Assembly: GCF_024139115.2 (NCBI RefSeq)
Contig: NW_026942886.1
Coordinates: 1 to 64,000 of the forward strand
DNA: 64,000 nucleotides
Direction of reading: 5' to 3'
DNA from: Armigeres subalbatus
Taxonomy: Eukaryota; Arthropoda; Insecta; Diptera; Culicidae
The notes under the pieces are model-generated. The model worked only from the letters and a program-made list of their open reading frames with translations. It had not been told where the DNA came from and ran no database searches. A program made the position numbers and the translations under genes. Positions within the stretch are counted from its first letter, which is position 1. Each line of letters starts with the position of its first letter. Shown here piece after piece: positions 35,357 through 47,300 of the stretch.

Positions 35357-35680
35357 TTTTTTTTTTCTTCCTAAACAATGGAGGGGGAATCTGCTCAACA
35401 GACATCCTGGGTTGACCAGGAAGTGCTGGGTTAGGGGCCACCTCCAATGAGGGAGGCAGGGCTGCATACCCGACCCGCTAAACCTTTTCCATTGCCGCCA
35501 AGCCCATCGTCCCTTCGGTACAACCAGAAAGTAATGCTTCAAAGGGGGGCCAGTGCATGACGCACCCTCGAGGTTAGCTGCGTGTCCTTGCAGCATCGAA
35601 CATCGTGACTCGCTTTTTTAGAAGAACACCATGGTATCGTGCCAGCGCATTGCCGGCTTTCCAGGTGGCCTTACCACGCC

Positions 35681-36316
35681 CTATGTCCTCGGAAGGTGGG
35701 CAGGGTCGACTTCGCGCCTGCTTCCCTCTGCACGACTGGTATCAAGAATGATGATGCCGCGTGCACCCCAAATTGACCTTTCTGCGATAGGGCCTATTCG
35801 CCAGCACACAAAGGGACTTGCCGACGCGGTGCCTACGCCTGCCCCAGCCTTGACGAGGACCCCTTTCCGTCCTCGGGCTCGGAACCCGCCCGGTTGGCCG
35901 ACGCCGCGAAAGCGACGGAACCATGTTGTTCTTCGCGCGGCCACTTGTGCGACAAAGGATCGAGTTCGACCACAGGGCATGACCATCGTTATGACCCATG
36001 AAGTCGACTCCGATCCCTTGGACCACCTCTTATTTGCGCCTGAACTAGCCATCCTTGAGTCCACGCGCCACCTTCTGTGTAGCTCCGAGACGATTTGGGC
36101 GATAGCCGATAAAACGGCGTTCCAGCCAACTTCGTCTTTACACATCCTCCGAACTAGGTTGTCCGGGGTAGTGTCCAGACCACATGTGGCAAGCATGTGG
36201 TCACGCATTGCGCGAAAACGTGAGCACACGAACAACACGTGTTCCGCCGTTTCCTCTAAACCTGCGCACACCAAACACTCGGGCGAAGCCGAGCAAGCCA
36301 GCTGCTTTACCTGCAC
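35681..36316 (-). pseudogene. LINE ORF2 C-terminal fragment
   Basis: C-terminal region downstream of the reverse transcriptase in R1/Jockey-type LINEs, recognised by the Cys-His motif CLVCAGLEETAEHVLFVC, followed by a weakly conserved basic tail. It begins within a few bases of the end of ORF1, in another frame, so the endonuclease, RT and linker have been deleted between about 36300 and 36350. Confidence 0.7.
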
Positions 36317-37914
36317 TTTGATTTTGCAGCACGCTTAAACGCCGGGCACATCGAGCCCCCATGGGGTGCTTGCTGTTCACAGCTTTGCTGGAACAAATCA
36401 AACAATTGGGAGGGTTCGTGCAGCATTGTGCCTTATGTCCCTCCAATCCGCAGCGTCGGCAGAGATTGCTTCTGTCAGGGCCTTTGCAGTCCCATTGCTT
36501 GTGCCCCGGTTCCAGGCACTTGAAGCAAACTTCGGGTTGCTCGTATATGCGCACAGGGCATACCGACCATCCCACCTTGACGCTCCCTAACTTGACTACC
36601 TTGGAGGCGTCCGCTGCAGATAGCCGAACCAATGCTACCTGCGTCCCTGCCGGACCTTTCCGTAGCCGAACGGCTGCGGTGGGCGTCTCCACTTCACACT
36701 GTCGCCGCAGTGCCGTGACGAGCTCTTCGACTTCAGTGATCTCGTCCAGGTCTTTAACCCTTAGATTCACCTCCGTCGTGAGTGCCCTCACCTTGACCGT
36801 CTCGCCTAGGACCTCCTCCGCCAACTTCTTGTAGGCGGCGCTCTTTTGCGAGACGCCCCGCTTCAGCTCGAGTATCATCTCGCCCATCCAGGTACGTCTT
36901 ATTCGACGTACGTCGGCGCCGAGTTCACCGAGCTTGACGTCGCTCCTCATCGCCTTCAAAACATCCGAGTACTTACCCTCGTCCGCCGTGATGACTAGGG
37001 CATCGCCCCTGGAGCGATTGGCGCCTACCCTAGACTTCTTGCTACCCTCATTCGCCTGGGCCTTCTTTTCGGCCCTTGACGTCTTCGGTTTCCTCTTGTT
37101 CTTGACCAGGGTCCAGGAGGCGTCATCCCCCTCTATTTCCCTGGTCTGGTGCGGCTGAGAACTTTCAGCCTGCCGTAACCCCTTTACCACCGTCTTGCCT
37201 GAGTGGACGGACCTTTCCAGGTCCTTCCTCCCCCGGTTTTGGAGGTACCTGACCGGGGTTCAGCTTCCCAGCCCCACTACCCTTGTTCGGGGTAGTAACC
37301 CTCCGCGTTTTGGAGCGGCCCCCAGGGAGCTCATCTCCTGGAGACTGTCTCCCCCGTTTTTGTGTCTGCTCCGTTGGAGCAGTCACCCTCGACGTACCCG
37401 CAAATACTTGAGCCTCAGTCTGGGTAGACTTTGGCACCACCGTCTTAGCTGGCACGCCTTCGGTCGATTCGACCTTGCCCGAGTCCGCGAATCCTTGGGC
37501 CTCAGTCTGGGTAGACCTCGACTCTACCGATTTCACGGGTTTACAGGCTCTCTCCAGCTTGGCGTCCAGCATCGACTTTCGAAGTTTCTGCAAGCTCCTC
37601 TTGAGGTCCTTGCTGATATTATGCTTCGATGACGCAAAGTCGATGATGGCGTCCAGCTGTTCCGTCGCCACCTCGAAGGCCGAAAGCCCATCGCGTTTGC
37701 GGTTCATCGCCTTCACAAGCCATGGGCCGTCAATAACCCCTTCCGGCGTTTTTATAGCCGAGAGGAAGGTTGAGTGACCCACGCTGGCGCTGCGCACTGA
37801 GCTGCCGACTATTGCCTCTGGCCTCCTAGGCGGAGATCTGAACAACCCACCTCTTGCGAAGGGGTTGTCGCCTACACTACTACCACTAATTGAAGAATTG
37901 ACTTGGTTTTCCAT
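36300..37914 (-). pseudogene. LINE ORF1 (Gag-like, zinc-knuckle), frameshifted
   Basis: RNA-binding Gag-like protein that coats LINE RNA. The likely start is the MENQ methionine at 37914. The first part (about 245 residues) is Ser/Lys-rich with two copies of STQTEAQ. A one-base frameshift at about 37165-37195 separates it from the second part, which has a conserved central region and three knuckles: CFKCLEPGHKQWDC, CRRCGLEGHKAQC and CLIC..H....C (36350-36527). Past 36350 the frame runs into ORF2-derived sequence and reads an unrelated tail. Nonfunctional as it stands. Confidence 0.85.
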
Positions 37915-38123
37915 TTTGGTCCCACGAGTTGCTCGGGAAAAGAGGTCCACCACGCCAGAGCCCAGCATAACGCGGTAAGGGACAATTACTGTGGAGGGTG
38001 CCCAGGTACCCCACAGGCTCCGTTAAAGGCCTAGCTTATTATTTCACCCCCTGGCCATGCATCCCCTCGGCACGGGTCGCTTGACGCCTTGGGATTAGGG
38101 GTTAGGGACGATGGTCCCGGTCT

Positions 38124-38183
38124 AACTCGCAGTGGCCATGGGGAGGGGTCGTCAAGCCCTTGGACAAAGTCCCTGCTGCCCCC
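38124..38183 (-). promoter_or_regulatory. Conserved 60-nt 5' leader of the R1-like LINE
   Basis: The first 60 nt of the element, starting GGGGGCAGCAGGGAC, are almost identical to the first 60 nt of the second LINE (61259-61318). The sequence can pair GGGG/CCCC, GCAG/CUGC and GUC/GAC in nested pseudoknot order, as in HDV-like ribozymes found at LINE 5' ends; alternatively it is a promoter. Fold is inference. Confidence 0.6.
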
Positions 38184-38447
38184 TGTGTGTATGTATGTAT
38201 GTGTGTGTGTGTATGTGTGTATGTGTACAAAATTTTGTAGACACACTTTTTGGAACTTAGCATTGGCCAAATCACTCGCAACAAGTTCCATTCGACTGAG
38301 AATCCTATCCCATTGTTTGCTATTGGAAATTGGCCAAATTGGACTATGGGATCAAAATTTATGGCCAAAATACTATTTTCTACGCGCAAAACACGCTAAA
38401 AAGCACTCACTCATATTTTTTAGTTTTTTTTGCACGAGAAAGGCACC
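38184..38447. mobile_element. MITE-like element, right part (split by LINE)
   Basis: Begins with the duplicated TGTGTGTATGTATG, continues through ATTCGACTGAGAATCCTATC and ends GCACGAGAAAGGCACC, inverse of the left terminus GCCTTTATCGT. Joined with 35211-35356 it would make a roughly 400-bp element like the one at 20157-20565. Confidence 0.6.
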
Positions 38448-39430
38448 AACACCGCTAGGTGGATTAATCAGGGTTTTGGGAAAGTTTTTGCTGATGGACT
38501 CTAAACTGTTGAATCCATAACACCAACATTTTTAAAGTACGACTAGAATAATAAGCTTTTGTTAAGGTTAAGTATGAAGCTCAAATTGGTTGTACTGGGG
38601 CAATGGTCAGGTGTACTTTTGAAATCAGAGATGTGTTGTCTGAACATGGATGTTTTATGAAGGTTCGGAATTGCAGGCTTCCCGGACTATACGGAATAGA
38701 TAGGTGAAGTTTGAAGTAGAATCGGTGAAGCACGTCATATCAGCTCACGTTCCTAAAATTATTGAAATGCCATGCTACTTGTTAGCGGCAAGTGTCTGGT
38801 TGCAGATTTTGGTTCATCTTACTCCAAGGTACGATACACTGAAAACAAGCTTGCTTTTTGAGAGTTACAGCTCCACTTGTTTTATGAAAAATAAAACATT
38901 CTTCCAAACAAGTTCTAAAATAAATCTCTATTACTTAGCTAATCAAAGTTACACAATTCATAGGCTATACGGCACTAGGATTGGTTTCTTTCTCAACACC
39001 CATGTACATGTGGCATTCATTAAGTGGGATCCAATTCTCACACACTCACTCTTGTGTTCTGAACCCAAGGGTACTTACTTTTAGGGTACATGGGGCCTCC
39101 TCTATGGATCTCTATCCTTGGCTTGAGCCCAAGTCTGATTCCCATCGACTTTGTTTATTTCTTTGTTAGGGCTTTGCCGCCAGGCCTCTGCTGCGATGTC
39201 CTGTCGGATTCCAGCGCTTGCTTGCAGATTTCGTTTGATTTGCCGTTGACATTGGATCGTCGATGGGGCTCAGTATTCGGGATCCACCAGGCCAGGCCCG
39301 AACTGTAAACTATAGACATCGGGTGATGAATACTTGCAAATCTATGTGATCGCTGCTATTTTTTTTCCGTGTTGGGTATCATTATCACTGCGACCAGTTT
39401 TTTGATCTATTGTGATGTATTCCCCTTTTT
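38448..39430. other. Intergenic sequence, nothing recognised
   Basis: Open frames exist (for example 38704-39084, plus strand) but show no recognisable domain, codon bias or splice context. Probably decayed repeat DNA. Confidence 0.5.
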
Positions 39431-39439
39431 AATATGGCT

Positions 39440-39830
39440 ATATCACGATGCCAAGCCACTATTCAGAATGACCGTCATATGTGACTGATAGCCTTTTCCC
39501 AATCTGGTAGTACATTTCTAATAAACTGCACCACCAGATTGGGTGTTGTTCTCCAAACTTCATAGGGTTGTAATAGCCCTTTGTTGAAGAACTTTGTTCT
39601 TTTGTTGATAATTGCCGGACAATGGCATCTCTGCTGATACACACCAAGTCTCACTGGTGTATAACAGAACAGATTTCACGTTAGAGTTGAATATTGGAGG
39701 TTTGGTGCATTTCTTGGACAGATTGGATCTACATGTTCCATGATCGTCCGAGGCGGAATCCTGCCTGCTGCCGTCGGAGAATTGTCAACCTTTCCCTATA
39801 TCTGAATTAAGAGAGGTTGTCAAAACTTGA
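39440..39830 (-). pseudogene. Possible decayed reverse transcriptase fragment
   Basis: On the minus strand a stretch reads YRERLTILRRQQAGFRLGRS, reminiscent of the QAGFR.GRS block of LINE reverse transcriptases, followed by stops and frameshifts. Too short to assign a family. Confidence 0.4.
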
Positions 39831-40199
39831 AGAAGTTGTTGTAAGTTGTCGAGCCAACGTTTCAGCTGATCAGCTGGATCGATGAGTGACTGACATGTCG
39901 CGTCTTTATCTATCATCCACGGATTTGTCCTTGCTCCATTCAGGCGTCGTGAAATATCGAAGAGGAAATGAATATCGCCGGTTGTTGCGGGTTTCCTACC
40001 ATCGTCGGCCGGGGAGTCCTCCTGAGCCCGCTTCTCATGTCTGCAGGCAGCAGCATTTGACTTACTTCCCAGACCCGCTTTTAGTTGGCAGGACTAGTAT
40101 TTAGCTTCTTTGGAAATGAAACGGAGACCTTCTTGATTCCGTAATCAACGCAGCGCTGACATCGTTTTTGACTAGCTTCTTCTAATTGGCGACAAGGCA
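39831..40199. other. Intergenic sequence between LINE relics, nothing recognised
   Basis: No recognisable feature; probably part of the surrounding decayed retroelement DNA. Confidence 0.4.
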
Positions 40200-41440
40200 T
40201 TGCTCGGATTCAGCGGTATCAGAAGAGCGGTGTCGAGCTTGGGCGACGAATCAAAATAGACCGTCCAGAAGATCCAGCTATGAAGAAATCGTTCGTTGAA
40301 GATCTTAGAACTCGGGTAGTGGATGTTCTGCAAGGTGGCAGCGTGGAAGATAAGTGGTCAGTGAAGAATGCTTTTATCGAAATCGGCAAGAAAAACTTGG
40401 GTGAGCTGCTCACTCAGCGAAAAGAATGGATTACAGATGTAACCCGACGGAAGATTGAGGAGCGTAGAGAAGCAAACGGTGAGGACAGTGAAGAATCAGA
40501 GAAGTAAAGTAGAGTCCGTCAACGGTATGTATTCCTGTAAGTGGGAGTCGAGCGCTGCTGCAGACAGCACAGGCGGGCATGGGGGGACTTCCTGACCGAT
40601 GAAGAAAAGATGGATGCAGCCACTGGAGGTTATTACCTCAATTGCTCTTCGACTTGGACAGCTGGTTCGAGAGCTTCGAACAGCGTCTTCAAGTCTCAAC
40701 CAGTGTTCTTCAAAACCCGCCCATCCGAGGCATACAATTTGAAGTATTGGCTAATGATCACGAAACGCTATATCAAAGCCTGTCCACGTTAAATTCTGGA
40801 CATTTAGGTACTGTCCAGTTGATTTGTGGCCATTTGGGCGTGTTCAAAACATCTGAAAGCAGCACATAAAGCAGACAAATTCAGCAGATTCAGCAGGTTT
40901 GGGAAAATTTTCAAAAATTGCCTGATGAGATGGGTGTCTAATATTTTACGTGGACAAGCTTTAGTGCTCATTTATGCTGAGTGGGCTCAAAGGGCTGATC
41001 GTTTGTTTTTTTTGCGGCGTCTTACCATCAAAGTTAGCAGGGCCATGTGGTTGACAGGAGCAGCCCCCCCCCCAAGCTGTACGGTAGCCGGGCGATCGGA
41101 GGATTTAAATATCTTGACAGTCTGATATCAGCAGATAGCGAAATTGGGATCGACATGAAACCACGAGCTGGGGATACCTTTGCGAGTTATCGAAATATTT
41201 GGAAACCCAACCGGATTGATCCACGCACCAAAGTTTGAATGTACCACTCAATCTTGAAACGTGTGGAGTATATAGGCAAAGATAACGCAGATGATGTTTA
41301 AAATTTACAATTCGGACGACTTTCAGTTGGATAGTGTGTGCCGAGCAACATAAAAGCCATCAAATACCGATAACAATATGTAGATGTTCGAGAACATTGG
41401 TGGAAATGGGTAGGCCACATAATGCAAGGGAGCTTAGACG
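40200..41440 (+). pseudogene. Decayed LINE ORF2 relic (linker and RT C-terminus)
   Basis: At 40280-40507 a peptide with DKWSVKNAFIEIGKKNLG and RKEWITDVTRRKIEERR resembles the region between endonuclease and RT in RTE/BovB-like LINEs. At 41047-41238 FKYLDSLISADSE and SYRNIWKPNRIDPRTK resemble the RT C-terminal region (FxYLGSxIS...LRNIWKS). Between and after these the frame is broken and the RT core is missing. A heavily mutated remnant. Confidence 0.6.
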
Positions 41441-41973
41441 GAATCTGTAAGCAAGAGTCCCCTTAATATGCGTGACCTGATAGGATATAGAATATTTATG
41501 CCGATGCTGTTATTTTCATCTGAAATACTCTTGGTGACAAATGTATGGTCTATAAATGACCTATATCTATGGTCTATATCTTACCAAGATAAAAACAGTG
41601 ATGCGCATGTTCAAAATAAAAAAAATAAAAAAAATGGCAGACATTTTTTTTGCCCCCTCAATATTTTTGGAAAGTTGAAGGCCCCCCCCTTCAACATAAA
41701 ATAACATGCCATAAAATAAATTTAATATTTGTATCGACTTAATGTGTGAAAAAAGTTATTAGCCAATAAGGCAAAGACAAAGGTGCTGTTTGAACGAGAT
41801 GGCGCCACAACATTTGAAGTAAAATTAATTTCCTTGTATGGAGAAATCATCCGTTCTCATCAACTACGAATCGCATCAATATGAAAGCTAGGTCAAAAAG
41901 CAACAAATAATTTTTAGATTTTTTGTACCCACGGCTTGTTTTAAAGTTCTAAACAATAAAAGAGATTTCATTG
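41441..41973. other. AT-rich intergenic sequence, nothing recognised
   Basis: No gene or named repeat recognised. Confidence 0.5.
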
Positions 41974-41975
41974 TA

Positions 41976-42165
41976 GGGGGAAAGACGGCTTTGGCAGGTT
42001 TTGTTCTATTATTGGCAGGGGGGTTTTTGTCGACCAAATTTTATGAAATTTGGCCACAATATTCTTTGATATGCAAAGAATGCTTAGGCCAAATTTGAGC
42101 ACAATCAGTCATAAAAAACCCCCTGCCAATAATAGAACAAAACCTGCCAAAGCCGTCATTCCCCC
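41976..42165. mobile_element. 190-bp MITE, TA target duplication
   Basis: Inverted repeats of about 54 bp, GGGGGAAAGACGGCTTTGGC at the left end and its near-exact reverse complement at the right end, flanked by TA at 41974-41975 and 42166-42167. Confidence 0.85.
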
Positions 42166-42193
42166 TATCTCCATACTAAATTCTAGCTGTATA

Positions 42194-43014
42194 GGGTAAG
42201 ACGGTATAATGCGCCCCACCTGGCCAAAACGCCCCCCTTTGATTTCTAGAAAACTATAACTAACTAAGGGTCAAATTCAGTTGGTACCTATAAATATTTG
42301 TAAAACCATCATCCTATGTGAATATGGGAATATTTTTGTATTCCTTAATGAAAATATTTGCAAAATACAAAAAGTCACAGTTTTGATGTAACTTTTAATG
42401 TTTGTTTGCTGAACATTCTGGAGCGACTCTGGCATACTGTCCGCAAAACTTGCACTGGAACACTCAGTTGGGCAACAAAATTACTTTTCTCAGTGGTTAA
42501 TATGATATAAAATTGCTTCCATCTTCAAAAATGCAACGATTTTCGAAAACATGTTTCACTGGCCAAAACGCCCCAGTGTAGGCAGGACGATATGCCCTTA
42601 CCAACTGGACACAAGCGCAGCGAGCCTGCAACAGATGCTTCCAAATTGTATGGACAATATTGAAATGTAATTCATACCTGCTTGGATGGACCTATGTTGG
42701 TTTTTTAATGTCAAGCGCATAAGGATTTGTAGCCTTTTTATTATGGGATTGATAAAATACTAATGAAGGGCTCTTAAATGATTTTGGTTGAGGTGGGGCG
42801 TATTGCCCAGGCATTTTTTAAATTTCATTTTTTCACGACTTTTCAAAAAAGCTTTATTACGTGTTATCTGTAATATTTTTATGTGACTACTCACGGGCAA
42901 CGCATTTATGACTTCCTGCACTACCAAATAACACAAAGTTTGCATAAATTGCGTTGAAAAGTAAAAAGTTATCAAGGAGTTGCCTTAGGGGGGGCATATT
43001 ATACCGTCTTACCC
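42194..43014. mobile_element. 821-bp MITE with GGGTAAGACGGTATAAT termini
   Basis: Left end GGGTAAGACGGTATAATGCG and right end ATTATACCGTCTTACCC are inverted repeats, flanked by TA (42192-42193 and 43015-43016). Interior is AT-rich with GGCCAAAACGCCCC motifs and no transposase. It lies 28 bp from the preceding MITE; both share AAGACGG near the tip. Confidence 0.85.
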
Positions 43015-43016
43015 TA

Positions 43017-44340
43017 CTTTCAATTTTTTCAAGACTGTTCTCCCCCTCGTGTGTGTGGAAGAAACATTGAAAGCTTACGATATCGAACAGCAGATGTCAC
43101 TAGTGTATATGCAATATTACATTGATACAAACACGCAGCAACACCACCTGTCGCCTGATAATGGAAATATTGCAATTATACCATCAGGTGTAGTGACTGT
43201 TGTTAAAATGTTTTGAAAGGGCCTCAAGCAGAATTTTTGCTAGAATGCAACTGACGACCTCCTATTAGTTCCATGACATCAAAATGAAATTTCCCGTCAC
43301 TGATCTAGAGCGAAAGGATTCTGAAACCTCAGATTGCTGGAGCGAAAGGTCTCCGATACAAACAAATTACCCTGAGGACTCTTCGCAATATACGATTGCT
43401 GAAACGAGATATCTACGACTTAATAAGCAAGAGGGAGAGGTCTCTGTGGAATAAATTCGGAGCAAGAGGTCTCTGACGACCTGAACTCAAAAACGTATTG
43501 GATGGCATTGGGTGTGTTGAAAATCTTCATAGACATCCAAAGACTGGTTGGAAAGAATTTTGATATATACATCATGAACTTTTTGAAGGCCGGTACTGTG
43601 TAGGCCTTACAAACTAAACTTTAGAATGTTTCTCGATTTTTAGAATTTTTATTATTTCTGGGCATTATGGCACACCGCTTCTACATGATTGTAGATCTGA
43701 CGACCTGAACTCAAGAATATGTTGGATTGTCTGCTAAGAAGGATTTTGATGGATGCCGAAGACATTTTGGAGGCTGTTACTGCATAGGCCTCACAACCTA
43801 GACTTCAGAACGTTTTGCGACTTCAAGAATGCCGCTAAGCGACAAGTAGATATCGTTGAATTCAACAGGATGACATGAGCTTGGTTTGAAACGCGGCATA
43901 TGGTTCTATATGATAGTAGATCTGATGACCTGTGTTGGAATACTGCAAGATTAGTATGAAATAGCTTCACAGAGATCTAAGGATTTTTTGGGAAGAGTTT
44001 TGATAGATGCTATACACATTTTAATTTTTTTTCTTCTTTATCAAAGAGGCTATCCCCACACATTTTAAAGGCCGTTACCGCATACGCCTTACGACCTACA
44101 CTATAGAACGATTTGCGAATTCTGGAATATCTAGAATATCACTTGTTGTGGACAAGTAAATTTTTCCACATAAATCATCTGATATCTTTGAACTGAGCAG
44201 TATTACTTGAGCTTGGTTTGAAACACGCATCACGCTTCTACATGATTGTAGATCTGACGACCTGAACTCAAGAACGTTTTGGATGACCTTGCATGCATTG
44301 AAATGTAGGATAATAGATCTAACATATCTTGACAGGTGAC
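43017..44340. repeat. Degenerate tandem repeats, about 225-bp period
   Basis: Diverged units marked by TCTGACGACCTGAACTCAA at about 43471, 43695, 43917 (weaker) and 44252, with intervening ATGATTGTAGATC, TTTTGAAGGCCGTTAC and GCCTTACAACCTA-like blocks. The last interval is lengthened by inserted sequence near 44020-44060. No coding evidence. Confidence 0.6.
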
Positions 44341-47300
44341 TTGGATTGAATTTGTATTGGATTTGGATTCGAATTGGATTGGATTTGGATTGGATTTGGA
44401 TTGGATTTGGATTTGGATTGGATTTGGATTGGATTTGGATTGGATTTGGATTGAATTTGGATTGAATTTGGATTGGATTTGGATTGAATTTGGATTGGAT
44501 TTGGATTGGATTTGGATTGGATTTGGATTGGATTTGGATTGGATTTGGATTGGAATTGGATTGGATTTGGATTGGATTTGGATTGGATTTGGATTGGTTT
44601 GGATTTGGTTTGGATTGGTTTGGATTGGTTTGGATTGGTTTGGATTGGTTTGGTTGGATTGGATTGGTTTGGATTGGTTTGGATTGGTTTGGATTGGTTT
44701 GGATTGGTTTGGATTGGATTGGATTGGTTTGGATTGGTTTGGATTGGTTTGGATTGGTTTGGATTGGTTTGGATTGGTTTGGATTGGTTTGGATTGGTTT
44801 GGATTGGTTTGGTTTGGATTGGATGGGAATTTGATTTGGATTTGATTTGGATTGGTTTGGATTGGTTTGGATTGGTTTGGATTCGATTTGGATTGGGTTG
44901 GATTGGTTTGGTTTGGATTGGTTTGGTTGGAATTGGATTGGTTTGGATTGGTTTGGATTGGTTTGGATTGGTTTGGATTGGTTTGGATTGGTTTGGATTG
45001 GTTTGGATTGGTTTGAATTTGATTTGGTTAGATTTGGATTCCGTTTGGATTCGATTTGGATTGGTTTGGATTCGATTTGGATTGGTTTGGATTGGTTTGG
45101 ATTGGTTTGGATTGGATCTGGATTGGATCTGGATTGGTTTGGATTGGTTTGGATTGGTTTGGATTGGTTTGGATTGGTTTGGTTGGTTTGGATTGGTTTG
45201 GATTGGTTTGGATTGGTTTGGATTGGTTTGGTTGGTTTGGATTGGTTTGGATTGGTTTGGATTGGTTTGGATTGGTTTGGATTGGTTTGGATTGGTTTGG
45301 ATTGGTTTGGATTGGTTTGGATTGGTTGGATTGGTTTGGATTGGATTTGGATTGGTTTGGATTGGTTTGAATTGGTTTGGATTGGTTTGGATTGGTTTGG
45401 ATTGGTTTGGATTGGTTTGGATTGGTTTGGTTGGTTTGGATTGGTTTGGATTGGTTTGGATTGGTTTGGTTGGTTTGGATTGGTTTGGATTGGTTTGGAT
45501 TGGTTTGGATTGGTTTGGATTGGATTTGGATTGGTTTGGATTGGTTTGGATTGGTTTGGATTGGTTTGGATTGGTTTGGATTGGTTTGGATTGGTTTGGA
45601 TTGGTTTGGATTGGTTTGGATTGGTTTGGATTGGTTTGGATTGGTTTGGATTGGTTTGGATTGGTTTGGATTGGTTTGGATTGGTTTGGATTGGTTTGGA
45701 TTGGTTTGGTTGGTTTGGATTGGTTTGGATTGGATTTGGATTGGTTTGGATTGGTTTGGATTGGTTTGGATTGGTTTGGATTGGTTTGGATTGGATTTGG
45801 ATTGGATTTGGTTGGATTTGGATTGGTTTGGTTGGTTTGGATTGGTTTGGATTGGTTTGGATTGGTTTGGATTGGTTTGGATTGGTTTGGATTGGTTTGG
45901 TTGGTTTGGATTGGTTTGGTTGGTTTGGATTGGTTTGGTTGGTTTGGTTGGTTTGGATTGGTTTGGTTGGTTTGGATTGGTTTGGATTGGTTTGGATTGG
46001 TTTGGATTGGTTTGGATTGGTTTGGATTGGTTTGGATTGGTTTGGATTGGTTTGGATTGGTTTGGATTGGATTTGGATTGGTTTGGATTGGTTTGGTTGG
46101 TTTGGATTGGTTTGGATTGGTTTGGTTGGTTTGGATTGGTTTGGATTGGTTTGGATTGGTTTGGATTGGTTTGGTTGGTTTGGTTGGTTTGGATTGGTTT
46201 GGATTGGTTTGGATTGGTTTGGATTGGTTTGGGTTGGTTTGGATTGGTTTGGTTGGTTTGGATTGGTTTGGATTGGTTTGGATTGGTTTGGATTGGTTTG
46301 GATTGGTTGGATTGGTTTGGATTGGTTTGGATTGGTTTGGGATTGGTTTGGTTGGTTTGGATTGGTTTGGATTGGTTTGGATTGGTTTGGATTGGTTTGG
46401 ATTGGTTTGGTTGGTTTGGATTGGTTTGGATTGGTTTGGATTGGTTTGGATTGGTTTGGTTGGTTTGGATTGGTTTGGATTGGTTTGGATTGGTTTGGAT
46501 TGGTTTGGATTGGTTTGGTTGGTTTGGATTGGTTTGGTTGGTTTGGATTGGTTTGGTTGGTTTGGATTGGATTTGGATTGGTTTGGATTGGTTTGGATTG
46601 GTTTGGATTGGTTTGGATTGGTTTGGATTGGTTTGGATTGGTTTGGATTGGTTTGGATTGGTTTGGATTGGTTTGGTTGGTTTGGATTGGTTTGGATTGG
46701 TTTGGATTGGTTTGGTTGGTTTGGATTGGTTTGGTTGGTTTGGATTGGTTTGGATTGGTTTGGTTGGTTTGGATTGGTTTGGATTGGTTTGGATTGGTTT
46801 GGATTGGTTTGGATTGGTTTGGATTGGTTTGGATTGGTTTGGATTGGTTTGGATTGGTTTGGATGGTTTGGTTGGTTTGGATTGGTTTGGATTGGTTTGG
46901 TTGGTTTGGATTGGTTTGGATTGGTTTGGATTGGTTTGGATTGGATTTGGATTGGTTTGGATTGGTTTGGTTGGATTTGGATTGGTTTGGATTGGTTTGG
47001 ATTGGTTTGGTTGGTTTGGATTGGTTTGGATTGGTTTGGATTGGTTTGGATTGGATTTGGATTGGTTTGGATTGGTTTGGATTGGTTGGTTGGATTGGTT
47101 TGGATTGGTTTGGATTGGTTTGGATTGGTTTGGTTGGTTTGGATTGGTTTGGATTGGTTTGGTTTGGTTTGGTTTGGATTGGTTTGGATTGGTTTGGTTG
47201 GTTTGGATTGGTTTGGATTGGTTTGGTTGGTTTGGATTGGTTTGGATTGGTTTGGATTGGTTTGGATTGGTTTGGTTTGGTTTGGTTGGTTTGGATTGGT

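Larger units (their letters stand above)
35357..38183 (-). mobile_element. Internally deleted R1-clade (Waldo-like) LINE
   Basis: A 2.8-kb non-LTR retrotransposon lying on the minus strand: 5' leader (38183 downward), ORF1 with three zinc knuckles, then directly the C-terminal tail of ORF2, a 3' UTR and an A-tail (poly-T at 35355-35364 on plus). The endonuclease and reverse transcriptase are absent. It is flanked by TGTGTGTATGTATG at 35343-35356 and 38184-38197, a 14-bp target duplication in an (ACAY)n run on the element's strand, the known target of Waldo elements. R1/Waldo placement is inference from target and ORF1 type. Confidence 0.8.

Noticed and set aside
35631..37777. Plus-strand open frames across the R1-like LINE
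   Set aside because: Antisense to ORF1/ORF2 remnants; no independent features.
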